Shown here piece by piece: positions 45,800-57,954 of a stretch of 64,000 nucleotides of DNA (positions within the stretch are counted from its first letter, which is position 1; each line of letters opens with the position of its first letter). Origin of the DNA: Kitagawia praeruptora (lineage: Eukaryota; Streptophyta; Magnoliopsida; Apiales; Apiaceae). The notes beneath the pieces are model-generated. The model searched no databases and had not been told where the DNA came from. It was given only the letters and a program-made list of their open reading frames with translations. Both the position numbers and the translations under genes were made by a program. The stretch lies in contig CM075346.1 in NCBI GenBank assembly GCA_037693485.1, positions 104,142,501 through 104,206,500 on the forward strand, read 5' to 3'.

Positions 45800-48100
45800 A
45801 TGGAAAGTGAAGAGTATGAGAGGGCTCGCAAGTCAGCCTCGCAACCCTCAGTTGGTTGCAATATAATATCTATCGAGGAGTTGCCAGAAGATTATTTTGA
45901 CAACTTGGGTATACAGGTAGAGCCAGTGCCAGGGGCAATTATGATGGAGGCCTCGCAGCCTGTGTTGGTTCTACAAGAAGGAATTGTTGAAGAAGCTAGC
46001 GATGAAGAGGAGAGCCCAGAACAGGCAGCAGTGCGAGCTCGTAAGGGGAAGTGGGTTCGCAAAAAAACATCAACACTGTTGGAACTGCCGAATGGAATCA
46101 CTCAAGAAACAACGGTTGTGACTAAATATGGTCATGTGGGAGCGACCCCAACAAGAAGCGAGGTCGAGTCTAGCAGGGCTCGAAATCTTGAAATTGATTT
46201 AGACCCTCGCATCCCTGAGCATGTGGAGCGAGCGGGGGCCGCAGAGGACACCATATCCGTCCTCGTTGATGCTAAAGATCCTACAAAGGTTTTGAAGATT
46301 GGGTCGCAGTTAAACCCTGATCTTAGGGGGAGACTCGTGGAATTTCTTAAAGCTAACTTGGATGTGTTCGCATGGTCCCATGAGGATATGATTGGGATTG
46401 ATCCAAATATAATGTGCCACAAACTCAATCTTGACCCCAGCAAAAAGGGAGTAAGGCAGAAGAGAAGGCCCATAAGTGGGGAGCGAGCTGAGGCTCTCAA
46501 AGAAGAAGTTGACAGGCTACTCAAGGTCGGGCTCGTTAGGGAATCATTTTACCCTGACTGGCTCGCAAACCCTGTCCTAGTCAAGAAGCCAAATGGGAAG
46601 TGGCGAACATGTGTGGATTTCACTGATCTCAACAAGCATTGCCCAAAGGATAGTTTTCCACTCCCAAGGATTGATCAGCTGGTAGATGCAACAGCGGGGC
46701 ATGCACTCTTAAGCTTCATGGATGCCTATTCTGGGTACAACCAAATACCAATGTACGGGCCTGATCAGGAGCACACCTCGTTTATCACAGATAGAGGCCT
46801 TTACTGTTATATTGGGATGCCTTTTGGTCTCCTCAATGCCGGGGCCACGTATCAAAGGCTCGTTAACATGATGTTTGAGAAACAGATTGGGAAGACAATG
46901 GAAGTCTACGTGGATGACATGCTCGTGAAATCCAAGGAGGCTGGGGATCATATAGCCCACCTCGCAGAAATGTTTGACATATTAAGAAGATACAGAATGA
47001 AGCTCAACCCCCAGAAGTGTGTTTTTGGGGTCGAATCTGGAAAGTTTTTGGGGTTTATTGTGAGCCACAGAGGGATCGAAGCCAATCTAGCTAAGATAAA
47101 AGCCCTTTTGGAAATGAGGTCGCCTAGGAGTGTTAAGGAAGTCCAAAGTCTAACTGGTAGGGTTGTAGCGCTTAACCGGTTTGTTTCTAAATCATCGGAT
47201 AAGTGTCATGAATTCTTTAAGGCGATCAGAAAGGTGGGAAAACATTTTGAGTGGACCCCGCAGTGCGAAGAGGCTTTTCAGCACATAAAAAAGCATTTGG
47301 GTTCGCCTCCTTTGCTCTCTAAGCCCATGGAAGGAGAAGTTCTTATTGTCTATTTGGCAGTCTCAGAATGTGCCATCAGTGCTGTCCTCGTTCGCGAGGA
47401 GGAAAAGGTTCAGTTCCCAGTCTATTATGTTAGTAAAAGGCTACTAGATGCTGAGACTCGCTATACCAACATGGAGAAGCTCGCTTATGCTTTGGTTTTG
47501 GCTTCGCGAAAGTTGAGACCTTATTTTCAAGCTCATAGCATTCAGGTTCGCACTGTATATCCCTTGAGGCAGGTAATGCACAAGCCCGAGGCCTCAGGCA
47601 GACTTTTAAAATGGACTATAGAGCTGAGCCAGTTTGATATCGAGTATAAGCCACGAGGTGCAGTAAAAGGACAAGCCTTAGCAGATTTCATATTGGAATT
47701 CCCTTCCCAATCTGAAGAAGATGCCTGGGCCTTGGTGGCGGTTCCAGAGGTTGCAGGTCCTGAGTCCAAAAATGAAAATTCGGCCTCGTGGTGGGAGTTA
47801 TATGTTGATGGGGCGTCAAATAAGGAGGGAGTTGGAGCAGGGATTGAGCTTGTTACGCCCGAGGGTCGCAAATTAAGCAGTGTTGTGCACTTCGCTTTTG
47901 AGGCTTCTAATAATGCAGCAGAGTACGAGGCACTCATCATTGGTTTGAAGCTCGCAATAGAGATGAAGGTACAAAATCTTAATGCATACAGCGACTCCAT
48001 GCTGGTCACAGGGCACATTGGATGTGGATGGCAGGCTCGAGGGCCTCAGATCGAATTATATCTAAGGTGTGTTCAAAGGCTCATGAAATGATTCAAGCAG
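45800..48100 (+). pseudogene. Element D RT, RNase H and second RNase H
   Basis: One open frame of 763 codons. RT motifs: WRTCVDFTDLN, SFMDAYSGYNQI, MPFGLLNAGATYQ and the active site VYVDDMLV. The gypsy RNase H follows (about 47330-47640). After that comes an extra archaeal-type RNase H (ELYVDGASN, NNAAEYEALI, AYSDSMLV), which is diagnostic of Tat elements. A TGA at 48089-48091 interrupts the end; the frame continues into integrase. Confidence 0.92.
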
Positions 48101-49493
48101 GTGAAGGTGGAATTCATTAGAAGGTCTCAAAATGGAGGAGCTGATGCCCTCGCTAAATTGGGATCGCGACGCGAGGCCACCTTACTTGGGGTAATTCCAT
48201 TAGAGGTTCAGAGCAAGCCCAGTGTTCCAGAAGAATTTGTTATGGAAGTGACAAGTCAAGGAACAACATGGATGACCCCTATTTGGGAGTATGTTAAGAA
48301 CGGGGCCCTTCCCTTAGAGAAGAAAGAAGCGAGGAGGATTAAATATCAGGCGGCTCGCTATGTGATATATGATGAAGTGTTATACAGAAGAGGGTTCAAC
48401 ACACTATTGCTGCGATGTGTAGATGGTGAAGAATGCAATTATATTCTAAGGGAAGTCCATGAGGGGATATGTGGTAATCACTCGGGGGGTGGTTCCCTAG
48501 CTCAGAAAATTCTACGACAAGGGTATTTTTGGCCCACATTGAAAAGGGAAGCTTTTGAGTTTGCTAGGCGATGTGACAGGTGTCAGAGAAATGCCAATTT
48601 TAGTAATGCTCCAGTTGCACATCTCACTTCACTAATGAGTCCGTGGCCCTTCGCTATGTGGGGCATTGATCTCATTGGCGAGCTACCTAAAGCTAAGGGG
48701 GGAGTTAAGTACGCAGTTGTGGCCGTGGATTATTTCACAAAGTGGGCTGAGGCCGAGGCTCTAGCTACAATCACGGCTAAAAAATTGAAGGACTTTGTAT
48801 ACAAAGCAATTGTGTGTCGCTATGGCATCCCATATCAACTGATTTCAGACAATGGGAAACAGTTTGATAGCAAAGAAATGAAGGAGTTTTGTGAGAGCTT
48901 GGGGATCAAGAAAAGTTTCTCTGCAGTGAGCCATCCTCAATCAAATGGCCGAACTGAGGCCATAAACAAAATTATCAAGCATACATTGAAGGCTAGGCTC
49001 GAAGAGAGTAAGGTAAATTGGCCCGAGGAGCTGCCAAAGGTTTTGTGGTCATACAATACAACCCCGAGGTCTACTACGGGAGAAACCCCGTTTTCGTTAA
49101 CCTATGGATGCGAGGCCATGGTACTGGTTGAGGTGGGCTCACGATCGTTCAGAAGAGAGCACTTCGACCCAGAGGCCAATGAAGTCAATCACAGGCTTTA
49201 TTTGGACATGATTGAGGAGTCCAGAAACGAGGCTCAGTTAAGGCTCGCGGCCTATCAGCAAAGGACTGCGAGGTATTATAATGGAAGGGTTCGTATTCAG
49301 GGATCTAGTACTCAGAAGGGTGATGCCTAACACCAAGGTCTCTGCTCATGGAGTTTTTGGAGCTAATTGGGAAGGCCCTTACAAAATACATGCAGTATTA
49401 TGGGAGGGGACTTATTATCTGGCAGAAATGAATGGTAAAGTTATACCACGAGCCTGGAATGCTGAGCACTTGAGGAAGTACTATCAGTAGCGG
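48101..49493 (+). pseudogene. Element D integrase
   Basis: An HHCC zinc region (VHEGICGNHSG..CDRCQ) is followed by the catalytic core: Asp in WGIDLIG, Asp in LISDNG, Glu in NGRTEAINK. A one-base frameshift near 49290-49310 shifts into the frame ending at 49490, which carries the C-terminal domain (NWEGPYKI). The last codons lie about 60 bp before element E. Confidence 0.9.
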
Positions 49494-49549
49494 CCCCGCC
49501 CGTGAAGAGTTTCTATCTATTACTACTTCGCATCAATGAATTCATGCAA

Positions 49550-49554
49550 AGTAC
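49550..49554. repeat. Left target duplication of element E
   Basis: AGTAC, repeated at 57243-57247. Confidence 0.93.
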
Positions 49555-50865
49555 TGATGTGGTATAACTTTAAGTTCGTTCACAGGGAGGCAGGTTTTAT
49601 CGATTTTAATTCAATTGTCACAAATTTTATATTTTTAACAATTATTAAGAATTTTTATAAAACTAAATAATGCAAATAAATGTGTTTTAAAGTCGATTAA
49701 CTAAAAGTCTAGGGCGATCGGGTTCACCATGTTTACACCGAAACAAATTATACGGATATAGTAATTTAACGGATTTAAATAATTAGAGCAGGTGTTAATC
49801 TTTCTCAAGCATTAATGCTCTCGGAAATCCAATTATGCTCTCGCACTAAAATTCAATTCCGCTAATCGTATGTATGCCTCTAGTGAATAAAATCTCTCGA
49901 TCTATTATTCCTATTCACAAATAATTAATTAATGATACCGGCCGATAACACAAATTAGATTTATAACATATCGATTAGAATTATTTTATATCCGTTAAAC
50001 AACTAATAAAATTAAAGCATTATCATGGTGTAAACATGGCTTCCCCTTATACCCTAGAAATAAACTACTCACACATGCTATTAATAGAAACAACAAAAAT
50101 ATTTAAACAAGGCATATAAAACATATATTAATAAACGAGATAAAATTTAGGAGTACCTCAAATTTACAATAGAACGGAGAATTAAGCTAAATTGTACACA
50201 AAAGAGAAGAAAACCAAGCCCTTAATCCTAGCTCTTGCAGTAGCCGAATGAAACAAAGATGTAAAATGAAAAAGGTGTAAAATGTTTTTTTTCTATCTCT
50301 ACTTTTCTTAATCTAAGCTTTTCTGTCCTGGCCCGTGTGTGTTTGTAAAATTGAGCCAATCATTTCCTTTTATAGCACTTGATTTATAAGTTTTCTATGA
50401 CAAAATTTTCTGCCATGCTTCTTCCAACTTTGCTGCTCCGCAATTTTCTCCCTTTGTCTTTTACTTGCTTTTCAAAATCTTCTACACTGCTTTTTCCAAT
50501 TTGCCTGCTCTAACTTTCAAAGATGTCTGCTCTTCTTTTCAAAGTCAGCTTCGAAATTTACTGCCTGCAGATATTCAAGGTTGAAATATTCCAATTTGCT
50601 CCAAGCTCCTAATTCTTTTTTCCTTCTTCTTTTATTTCTTCTTTGCACTTTATTTCTTTATTTTGCTATTTCTTCATTTTTTTCGAATTTCTTCCAATTT
50701 TAGCTCCAAAATAGCTCTTTAAGCCCAAATTCTTTCAAACATAGAAATTCTTGCCTCCTGAAATAAAACATCAAAATTAATTAAATAAATATCCAAATCA
50801 ATGCAAAATGCAATTAAATATGAGAATAAAATTATCTAAAATATATATAAAAATACATCTTATCA
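49555..50865 (-). repeat. 3' LTR of element E (1311 bp)
   Basis: TGATGTGG...CTTATCA as displayed. It has the same length as 55932-57242, with about a dozen substitutions and compensating length changes in one T-run. The high identity points to recent insertion. Confidence 0.95.
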
Positions 50866-50880
50866 AATATCCCCACACTA
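50866..50880 (-). promoter_or_regulatory. Polypurine tract of element E
   Basis: On the minus strand TAGTGTGGGGATATT directly precedes the LTR; it is the same kind of tract as in F. Confidence 0.75.
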
Positions 50881-52382
50881 AGCATTTGCACGTCCTCGGG
50901 CAAATAAGTGAAATAAAAACTAAATCCTAACTAATACCACTTTCGTAGATGACACGATTGCATTGAGCACATGCAACAAGCCGTTAAACCCCTAGGCAGC
51001 CCTAGTAGGACGAGTGTTGTCTCGTGAGGGTTTATAGTGAATTTACCCACAAGATCCATTTTTTTTTCTCTGCCAAGTCTCAAGTATGCAACCTATCATA
51101 GTACTCCACACATGCAAAACTTAATTACACAATATAGAAAAGTCAAGTCTTTCAATTTACGCATCATTTGTACAAGACTATCCAAGTAAGCACACAGTCT
51201 AGATAGACAAAAAGATCATGAGATATATATATCAATGCCGCATTCAGTGAGTAACATGCTATGGATAGAAAATCTCACATAACTCTCAAATCACACAAGT
51301 GTATAGGTGAAGTGTATTCGCTCAAGTTCAATCAATTAAGTCATGTGCTACCAAATGCTTGGTTGTCCACCAAATCTCCACTACTTTGTATACATGCATG
51401 CACAAATCAAAAGGTCTTTGTTAAAGGTTGTAACGTGGCTAAGGTGAAGGGTAGGAAATCAAGAAAAAGGCTGACAAGTGGCTAACTCGACAAACTAATA
51501 GAGCACATTGTTCATTTCTAATTAAAGCACTCAACATGAAATTTTGATCATGTAAAAGCTGATCAGACTCTCACAAGCATTAAACCCCAAGCACATATTA
51601 CCATGTACTTTTTCACTTTCATATTGCACAAACCAATGAACACAACTCCACTTGATCTTTTTTTTCCTTTTTTTTTTTTTAGAAATTCCCACCAAATTTT
51701 TACACTTTAACAAAGAAATCCCCACACTATGCATTCACCAACCTCCAAATGAATCAAAATGCTCTACTAGTAAATCAAGAGAAGAATAAACAAGTAGGCT
51801 CAAGAATTTAGATTGGTGATATACGAAAAGAACGGATAAAAGGCTCAAAGGGGTTCACTAAGGATATATGATTCAAGGGTACTGTTTGGATAAATACGGT
51901 AAATCCTAGTGCCTTTATCATTTTCATGCATACAGATATCATGTAATCTCAAAATGGTTTAGAGCAAGTTCTAGAGCGACATACTCAATGATGAACAACA
52001 CACAACAATAAAATTTGATTGATATAAAATGTACCAATCACAAATTAGGCTCAATAATCTCACAGGGTGAAAGCATGCTTTAGTACTCACTAAAATTGAC
52101 AATGAAGTATCTCAAGTTTTAAAACTTTCGCAAGTATGTACAAGGAATCATCAAGTAACAAATGATTTTCTAAAGATATGACATGTCAAATAATCATGCA
52201 AAATAAGCTTACAAGATGTGTACCTATCCTTGTTAACACACTATGAGACGAGGCAATCAATTTTCTAATTTTTTTTTGATTTTTTTAATCATCGAGAACT
52301 CATCCCTACACTTAAGTGGTTCATTGTCCTCAATGAAAAATTATATAAAAGAGGAAAATTAAAAACAAAAAAAACCTAAAAA
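50881..52382 (-). other. Non-coding 3' region of element E, shared with F
   Basis: No ORF. 50881-51040 is nearly the same as 17041-17192 of F, including the ACGAG/CTCGT stem-loop near 51009-51024. Patchy similarity to F continues to about 52440. Poly-T tracts lie at 51660-51680 and 52265-52285. Confidence 0.75.
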
Positions 52383-53822
52383 TTACAGAATAAATAAATA
52401 AATAAATAATTGGAAAAACTCCCCTAATGCATAAGCATGAAGTGTCGAGGCACTGAATGTCGAAGCATGGTGTGCCACTCCAAAAAGATCAAAAACCTGC
52501 TGCACGGGACCACCACGAGCATCAAAAGTTGTTTTAATCCTGCACAAAATCTCCAAACAAGCATTAGCAAATTTTGCTACTACATCAATGAATAATAACT
52601 GATCAAGAAAATATGCAGTTTTGGAAAATTTTGTGATAAAGCAACGATAGAATTCATAGCCTTGAAAATGTCGAACTCCCTTAATATAAGGTGGAGGCTC
52701 TGGTGATGGCTTTTCTTCACTCCTCACTTTCACTGGAGTCATTCGGACATCTTGGCTTATCACATCATTGGCTAAGAAAACACTTCCATCTTCTCCTTCT
52801 TCTCGAGCTTGAAGCGTAGGAGCCACTTTGTATGGACCATCAACCAAAATTTGAGAAAGATCATCTTGGACAATTTTTGCTATCACATCAACCTTGAAAT
52901 AAGTGTTCTTGAGCAAAGAAGCCTTGTAAGTAGAGGCTAGATCAAGAGCAAATTTATCAATACATGGTAGCTTAGGCACAGGTTGCGGAAGAGAAACAAC
53001 AACCATCTCTGTATTGCTTTCCTTTGTAGCCTCATCATCAGTCATATTGTTCTCGGTAGCAGCAACATCATTGATCTTGTCATCGGTGGCATGCTCCTTC
53101 TCTTTATCAATGGCCTCATTATCAACATACATGGAGAAACTATCATATTCCTGATCGCTTGTGAGATTGATAGCGGTCAGGTATTCTTCGGATCGTATAG
53201 ATGATGATGGTAAATATTCGAGCTGCCCTGTAGTAGAAGAGTTAGCCAACTGTGCAATTTGAGATTCAATCGCCAAACTTTGAGTTTCTAATTCTTCAAA
53301 ACGCTTTAGCATTTTATTCAAGATATCCCACATCTCATTTGTCTGATTAGTTTGCATATCTACGCTGGGTTGAGAAACATGTAGATCTTCTTGTAGATGA
53401 GGATATTGATATTCTTGTTGTGGCGGCTGCTCATATGACTGATAAAATTGTTGCTCAAAGTGTTGCTGATTATGATATGAAAAATTTTGAGCACCATTGT
53501 CCTGGTAGTAAAAATCTGGTTGATTCACGCATTCTTGATCAAAAGTGTTTGAATACTGATTGTACCCATATCCTTCTTCAAAAGAATTCATTTGTCCCAA
53601 CTGAGCACTCTGAGAATTATAGACATTGTAAGAGCATTCAAAACCAAAGTGACCATAAATTCCACAAACTTCACAACCAGTGTAAGTTTTAGGGGCCACT
53701 TGTGACATCTCATTTGTACTCATCGGACATGTAGTGGGCTCCGCAATCTTCCACGAGGCAATTTCTCGAGTATATGCCTCTACTAAGAAAGAAAGATGTG
53801 TAAAAGTATCAACTTCATCCAT
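52383..53822 (-). CDS. Chimeric Gag/RT-remnant protein of element E (479 aa)
   Basis: Intact ORF from ATG 53822. It lacks the capsid half of Gag but keeps an EIAS-like stretch and a CCHC zinc knuckle (CEVCGIYGHFGFEC, residues about 49-62). The Asn/Tyr/Gln-rich tail seen in Athila Gag follows (residues 70-150). Then come a coiled-coil-like segment (about 165-195), an acidic part and a novel stretch (about 280-375). From residue 380, KGVRHFQGYEFYRCFITKFSK clearly echoes the RT connection segment of F (KGIRSFLGHVGFYHHFIKDF). There is no catalytic motif. It could bind element RNA through the knuckle (inference). That it stays open through 479 codons after such large deletions is notable. Confidence 0.75.
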   Translation of the reverse strand: MDEVDTFTHLSFLVEAYTREIASWKIAEPTTCPMSTNEMSQVAPKTYTGCEVCGIYGHFGFECSYNVYNSQSAQLGQMNSFEEGYGYNQYSNTFDQECVNQPDFYYQDNGAQNFSYHNQQHFEQQFYQSYEQPPQQEYQYPHLQEDLHVSQPSVDMQTNQTNEMWDILNKMLKRFEELETQSLAIESQIAQLANSSTTGQLEYLPSSSIRSEEYLTAINLTSDQEYDSFSMYVDNEAIDKEKEHATDDKINDVAATENNMTDDEATKESNTEMVVVSLPQPVPKLPCIDKFALDLASTYKASLLKNTYFKVDVIAKIVQDDLSQILVDGPYKVAPTLQAREEGEDGSVFLANDVISQDVRMTPVKVRSEEKPSPEPPPYIKGVRHFQGYEFYRCFITKFSKTAYFLDQLLFIDVVAKFANACLEILCRIKTTFDARGGPVQQVFDLFGVAHHASTFSASTLHAYALGEFFQLFIYLFIL

Positions 53823-55143
53823 TGCAGACCTGTAAACACACTACAAAACCAAGAAAGCGTAGTAAAATCTGCCTCAATTGGAACTAAAGTTCCAATGAGA
53901 CAAAGAAAACATAGACGAACTAAAAATTTAACAAATTAAACAAAATATAAAATATGTACTTTTATTTTATTTTTTTATTTTTTATTTTTTTTTATTATTA
54001 AATTTTATTTACAGAAAATTCAAAAATTAGCATGACTTGTTCGTAATTGCCACTAGCCAGCAACACAAGTTTATGGCGAATTAAAGTTTATAACAACCAA
54101 ACCATTATGCACAAGAACTCGACTCAATATTCAGAAACAACTCAGAACTCGCGGCAAGAAACTCGGACACAAAACAGCAACACTCGGTCGACTCAATACA
54201 ATTCAAACAGCTAACTCGATTAACCAAACTAACATTAAGCTGACTTATAGTTAATTCGAAAACAGGACAGGACTAGGAGACACACGTTACTAACTCGGAA
54301 ACTCAGAAGACGGACTCGCTGCAAAACTCATTAAAGAACGACAATTAAACAACAAGGCCAGCAACAAATCCAGCAATTCAGCGACCACAAAACTCGTTAG
54401 AACAAAAACCAATAAAGCACAGTGGGTTCGACAACACAAGGCAAAGCTCAAACTTCGACAGTCATCAAAAACAAACTCGAGATATGCAACTCAGTACACA
54501 CAACTCGGAAACTCAACAAAAACTGACACAGAGCACTCAGCAAGCACGACTCAACGAACAGCACATAGTCGACTCTCAGTCATTCACCCGGTCAAAAACG
54601 ACTTGACTCGCAATTCAACTCAAACCAAAACCAATCGAAACACAGTACAAAACTAGACAGAACCCGCAGCAATCGTTAATTCTACAAACTTAGTATTCGG
54701 AAAAACCAGCAAAACCAAATACTGGACTCAACTCTACACAAACAACCGATCCAAATGCAGTAAATCCACTCGCGAATCAAAAACTTGAAAACAGAAAAGG
54801 TACTGTAACGAACAAGAAATGGCGTTGCTGTGAGAATGGCGGGAGGAAGGAGATGTGGTGGACGTCGGAGGTGTTGTGTTTTGGCGATGGGTGGAGGCTG
54901 GACGAGGGAGAGAACAAAGAGTGGTGGAGGCGCGGTTTGGGGGTGTGGTGTTCGTGTGAAACGGAGAAGAGGACGGGGATTGCAGTGGCTGTAGGTGTGA
55001 GGCGAAGGGCGAATTGAGGGAGAGAGCAGCGGGGGGAAAGAATGATATGGGTTTGGGGAAGATGGTTTGAGCTGGGTTCGAGGGAGAATAATTGTAGCTG
55101 GGTTTGTTAACTTACGACTAAAACAGGGGAGAAAACACTGAAT
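53823..55143 (-). other. Leader region of element E
   Basis: About 1.3 kb between the MITE and the ORF. 54110-54640 is strikingly rich in ACTCG/ACTCA motifs, at least eleven ACTCG. 54800-55120 is GC-rich and could be captured host sequence. A minus-strand ORF (55155-54682) starts inside the MITE and looks fortuitous. Confidence 0.5.
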
Positions 55144-55698
55144 TAGAGCGGGCAATCGGATCGTGTCGTGTACTTTCGAGTCGTGTATTTTCGTGTTTCG
55201 TGTACTTGAAGGTGAAACCCGTATCCACCCGAAACAGGATTCGTGTACTTGAATATGAAACCCGTATCCACCCGAAATGAATTCGTGTACTTTCGTGTCG
55301 TGTTTCGTGTATATATTATATAAAAATAAAAATAAACTTTAGTTAAAATTTATTAGTAAATATTATATTCATATGAAATATACATTAAATATTTTACATT
55401 TCCATATATAAATATAAATACAACTCTATAAAAACTTGTAAATATGTATATTTTTGTGTAAAATATATATCCTTATAAAAAAATATTAATATATACATAA
55501 AATCTATAAGTAGTAAATTATTAACATCTTTATTTCGTGTACTTTCGTGTACCCAAAATGAAAACCCATATCCGACACTAAATCTATCGTGTAATTTCGT
55601 GTTCGTGTACTTTCGTGTTTCGTGTACTAAAAATCAAAACCCATATCCGTATTTTTTCGTGTCGTGTTCACGTGTCGTGTACCAAATTGCCAGATCTA
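55144..55698. mobile_element. hAT-type MITE in element E (555 bp)
   Basis: Ends TAGAGCGGGCAATCGG / TAGATCTGGCAATTTGG, flanked by a perfect 8-bp duplication CACTGAAT (55136-55143 and 55699-55706). Both subterminal regions hold many TCGTGT/CGTGTAC motifs; the core is AT-rich. No ORF. It is the innermost of three nested insertions. Confidence 0.92.
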
Positions 55699-55910
55699 CA
55701 CTGAATGTACGAATAAAACAGGGAAGGCTGAAAACAAATGCTTCTAATAAAATAATTAAAACGAAGAAAATAAGTACTGAAATTTCATGAAACTAAAATA
55801 TTTTTGTTGATTTTTTTTTTACATAAACACATAAAACATAAAAATTAAATCTACAATTAAAAATTATAAAACCCAGACAATAAAACTAAAATTTAGAAAA
55901 ACTAACTGCC

Positions 55911-55928
55911 TCCCCGGCAGCGGCGCCA
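55911..55928 (-). promoter_or_regulatory. Primer binding site of element E (tRNA-Asp)
   Basis: Minus strand TGGCGCCGCTGCCGGGGA, identical to the PBS of F, 3 nt from the LTR. Confidence 0.88.
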
Positions 55929-55931
55929 ATT

Positions 55932-57242
55932 TGATGTGGTATAATTTTAAGTTCGTTCACAGGGAGGCAAGTTTTATCGATTTTAATTCAATTGTCACAA
56001 ATTTTATATTTTTAACAATTATTAAGAATTTTTATAAAACTAAATAATGCAAATAAATGTGTTTTAAAGTCGATTAACTAAAAGTCTAGGGCGATCGGGT
56101 TCACCATGTTTACACCGAAACAAATTATACGGATATAGTAATTTAACGGATTTAAATAATTAGAGCAGGTGTTAATCTTTCTCAAGCATTAATGCTCTCG
56201 GAAATCCAATTATGCTCTCGCACTAAAATTCAATTCCGCTAATCGTATGTATGCCTCTAGTGAATAAAATCTCTCGATCTATTATTCCTATTCACAAATA
56301 ATTAATTAATGATACCGGCCGATAACATAAATTAGATTTATAACATATCGATTAGAATTATTTTATATCCGTTAAACAACTAATAAAATTAAAGCATTAT
56401 CATGGTGTAAACATGGCTTCCCCTTATACCCTAGAAATAAACTACTCACACATGCTATTAATAGAAACGACAAAAATATTTAAACAAGGCATATAGAACA
56501 TATATTAATAAACGAGATAAAATTTAGGAGTACCTCAAATTTACAATAGAACGGAGAATTAAGCTAAATTGTACACAAAAGAGAAGAAAACCAAGCCCTT
56601 AATCCTAGCTCTTGCAGTAGCCGAATGAAACAAAGATGTAAAATGAAAAAGGTGCAGAATGTTTTTTTTTCTATCTCTACTTTTCTTAATCTAAGCTTTT
56701 CTGTCCTGGCCCGTGTGTGTTTGTAAAATTGAGCCAATCATTTCCTTTTATAGCACTTGATTTATAAGTTTTCTATGACAAAATTTTCTGCCTTACTTCT
56801 TCCAACTTTGCTGCTCCGCAATTTTCTCCCTTTGTCTTTTACTTGCTTTTCAAAATCTTCTGCACTGCTTTTTCCAATTTGCCTACTCTAACTTTCAAAG
56901 ATGTCTGCTCTTCTTTTCAAAGTCAGCTTCGAAATTTACTGCCTGCAGATATTCAAGGTTGAAATATTCCAATTTGCTCCAAGCTCCTAATTCTTTTTTC
57001 CTTCTTCTTTTATTTCTTCTTTGCACTTTATTTCTTTATTTTGCTATTTCTTCATTTTTCCGAATTTCTTCCAATTTTAGCTCCAAAATAGCTCTTTAAG
57101 CCCAAATTCTTTCAAACTTAGAAATTCTTGCCTCCTGAAATAAAACATCAAAATTAATTAAATAAATATCCAAATCAATGCAAAATGCAATTAAATATGA
57201 GAATAAAATTATCTAAAATATATATAAAAATACATCTTATCA
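55932..57242 (-). repeat. 5' LTR of element E (1311 bp)
   Basis: Partner of 49555-50865; the PBS is on its inner side and the AGTAC duplication on its outer side. Confidence 0.95.
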
Positions 57243-57247
57243 AGTAC

Positions 57248-57954
57248 TGGGGGGGTAGTGATCATATAGACACCTCCTCGCTCTTATGTAATGAAAAATG
57301 GGCCTCGTCCCGAATAATTATATGAAATTTGTTCTCCAAAAAGTGTGTGCAATATTATTCTTTTATCAGCATTTTAAAAGAAAATTTCAAGACTAGGCCA
57401 GTACAGCGTATGCGAGGCCGAACACCCCTCTGGTCAATGAGGTAGCGAGCGTGCACTTACTGCGATCTGAAGGGGATGTCTGCAAAATTCAGTTAATGTG
57501 ATGTATATCTCCTTAAATGCATTTACTGCGATCTAAGTAATTGAAATTAGGATGTGACCTCAATCTCTAGATCATGACTGCGACCCTGAGAGGAATGCAT
57601 CGCATATCATGATAAGCAAAGAAATGAGGTGCACCTCGACGATTAGTCAATCTCCAAAAAGGCTACTATGTAATAGAGGAAGCTTCGCATCAGCGAGGCT
57701 AATCTACTTTATGAATATTTAAACAAGCAAGGAATGGAAGTATTAACGCCACAAAATAAAAAAGCAAGCACATCATATAATAAAAAGGAAGACAGGCGAC
57801 AAGCAAGAAAAAGGATTGGCAATTATGTAAAAAAATAGCAGTTGTAGGGTCGCTATGCGATCCCCAAATGGTTCACAAGTTATGGAAGAAATATTACAAA
57901 TTGCGAGGCATTCAAGGGGTGCCCGCATCCCCAGTTTAAGAATTTGGATTAAAG
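57248..57954 (+). other. Element D spacer between integrase and antisense gene
   Basis: Resumes D after the nested E with GGGGGG near 57249-57254. It has GCGAGG motifs like the rest of D. No ORF seen. It probably includes the 3' end of the antisense transcript. Confidence 0.55.

Larger units (their letters stand above)
49555..57242 (-). mobile_element. Non-autonomous Athila-type element E (7.7 kb)
   Basis: Minus-strand LTR element with two 1311-bp LTRs (about 99 percent alike by eye), a tRNA-Asp PBS next to the right LTR, a PPT next to the left LTR and AGTAC duplications. It has no protease, complete RT or integrase. Its only large ORF is a 479-codon fusion of gag and RT remnants. The 3' non-coding region is shared with Athila F. 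It is therefore a deletion derivative that would need F-like proteins in trans. It is nested in D, with a hAT MITE nested in its leader. Confidence 0.93.

Noticed and set aside
54682..55155. 157-codon minus-strand ORF, Pro/Ser-rich, in the leader of E
   Set aside because: It starts inside the hAT MITE, has low-complexity composition and no recognisable domain; more likely chance in a GC-rich patch.
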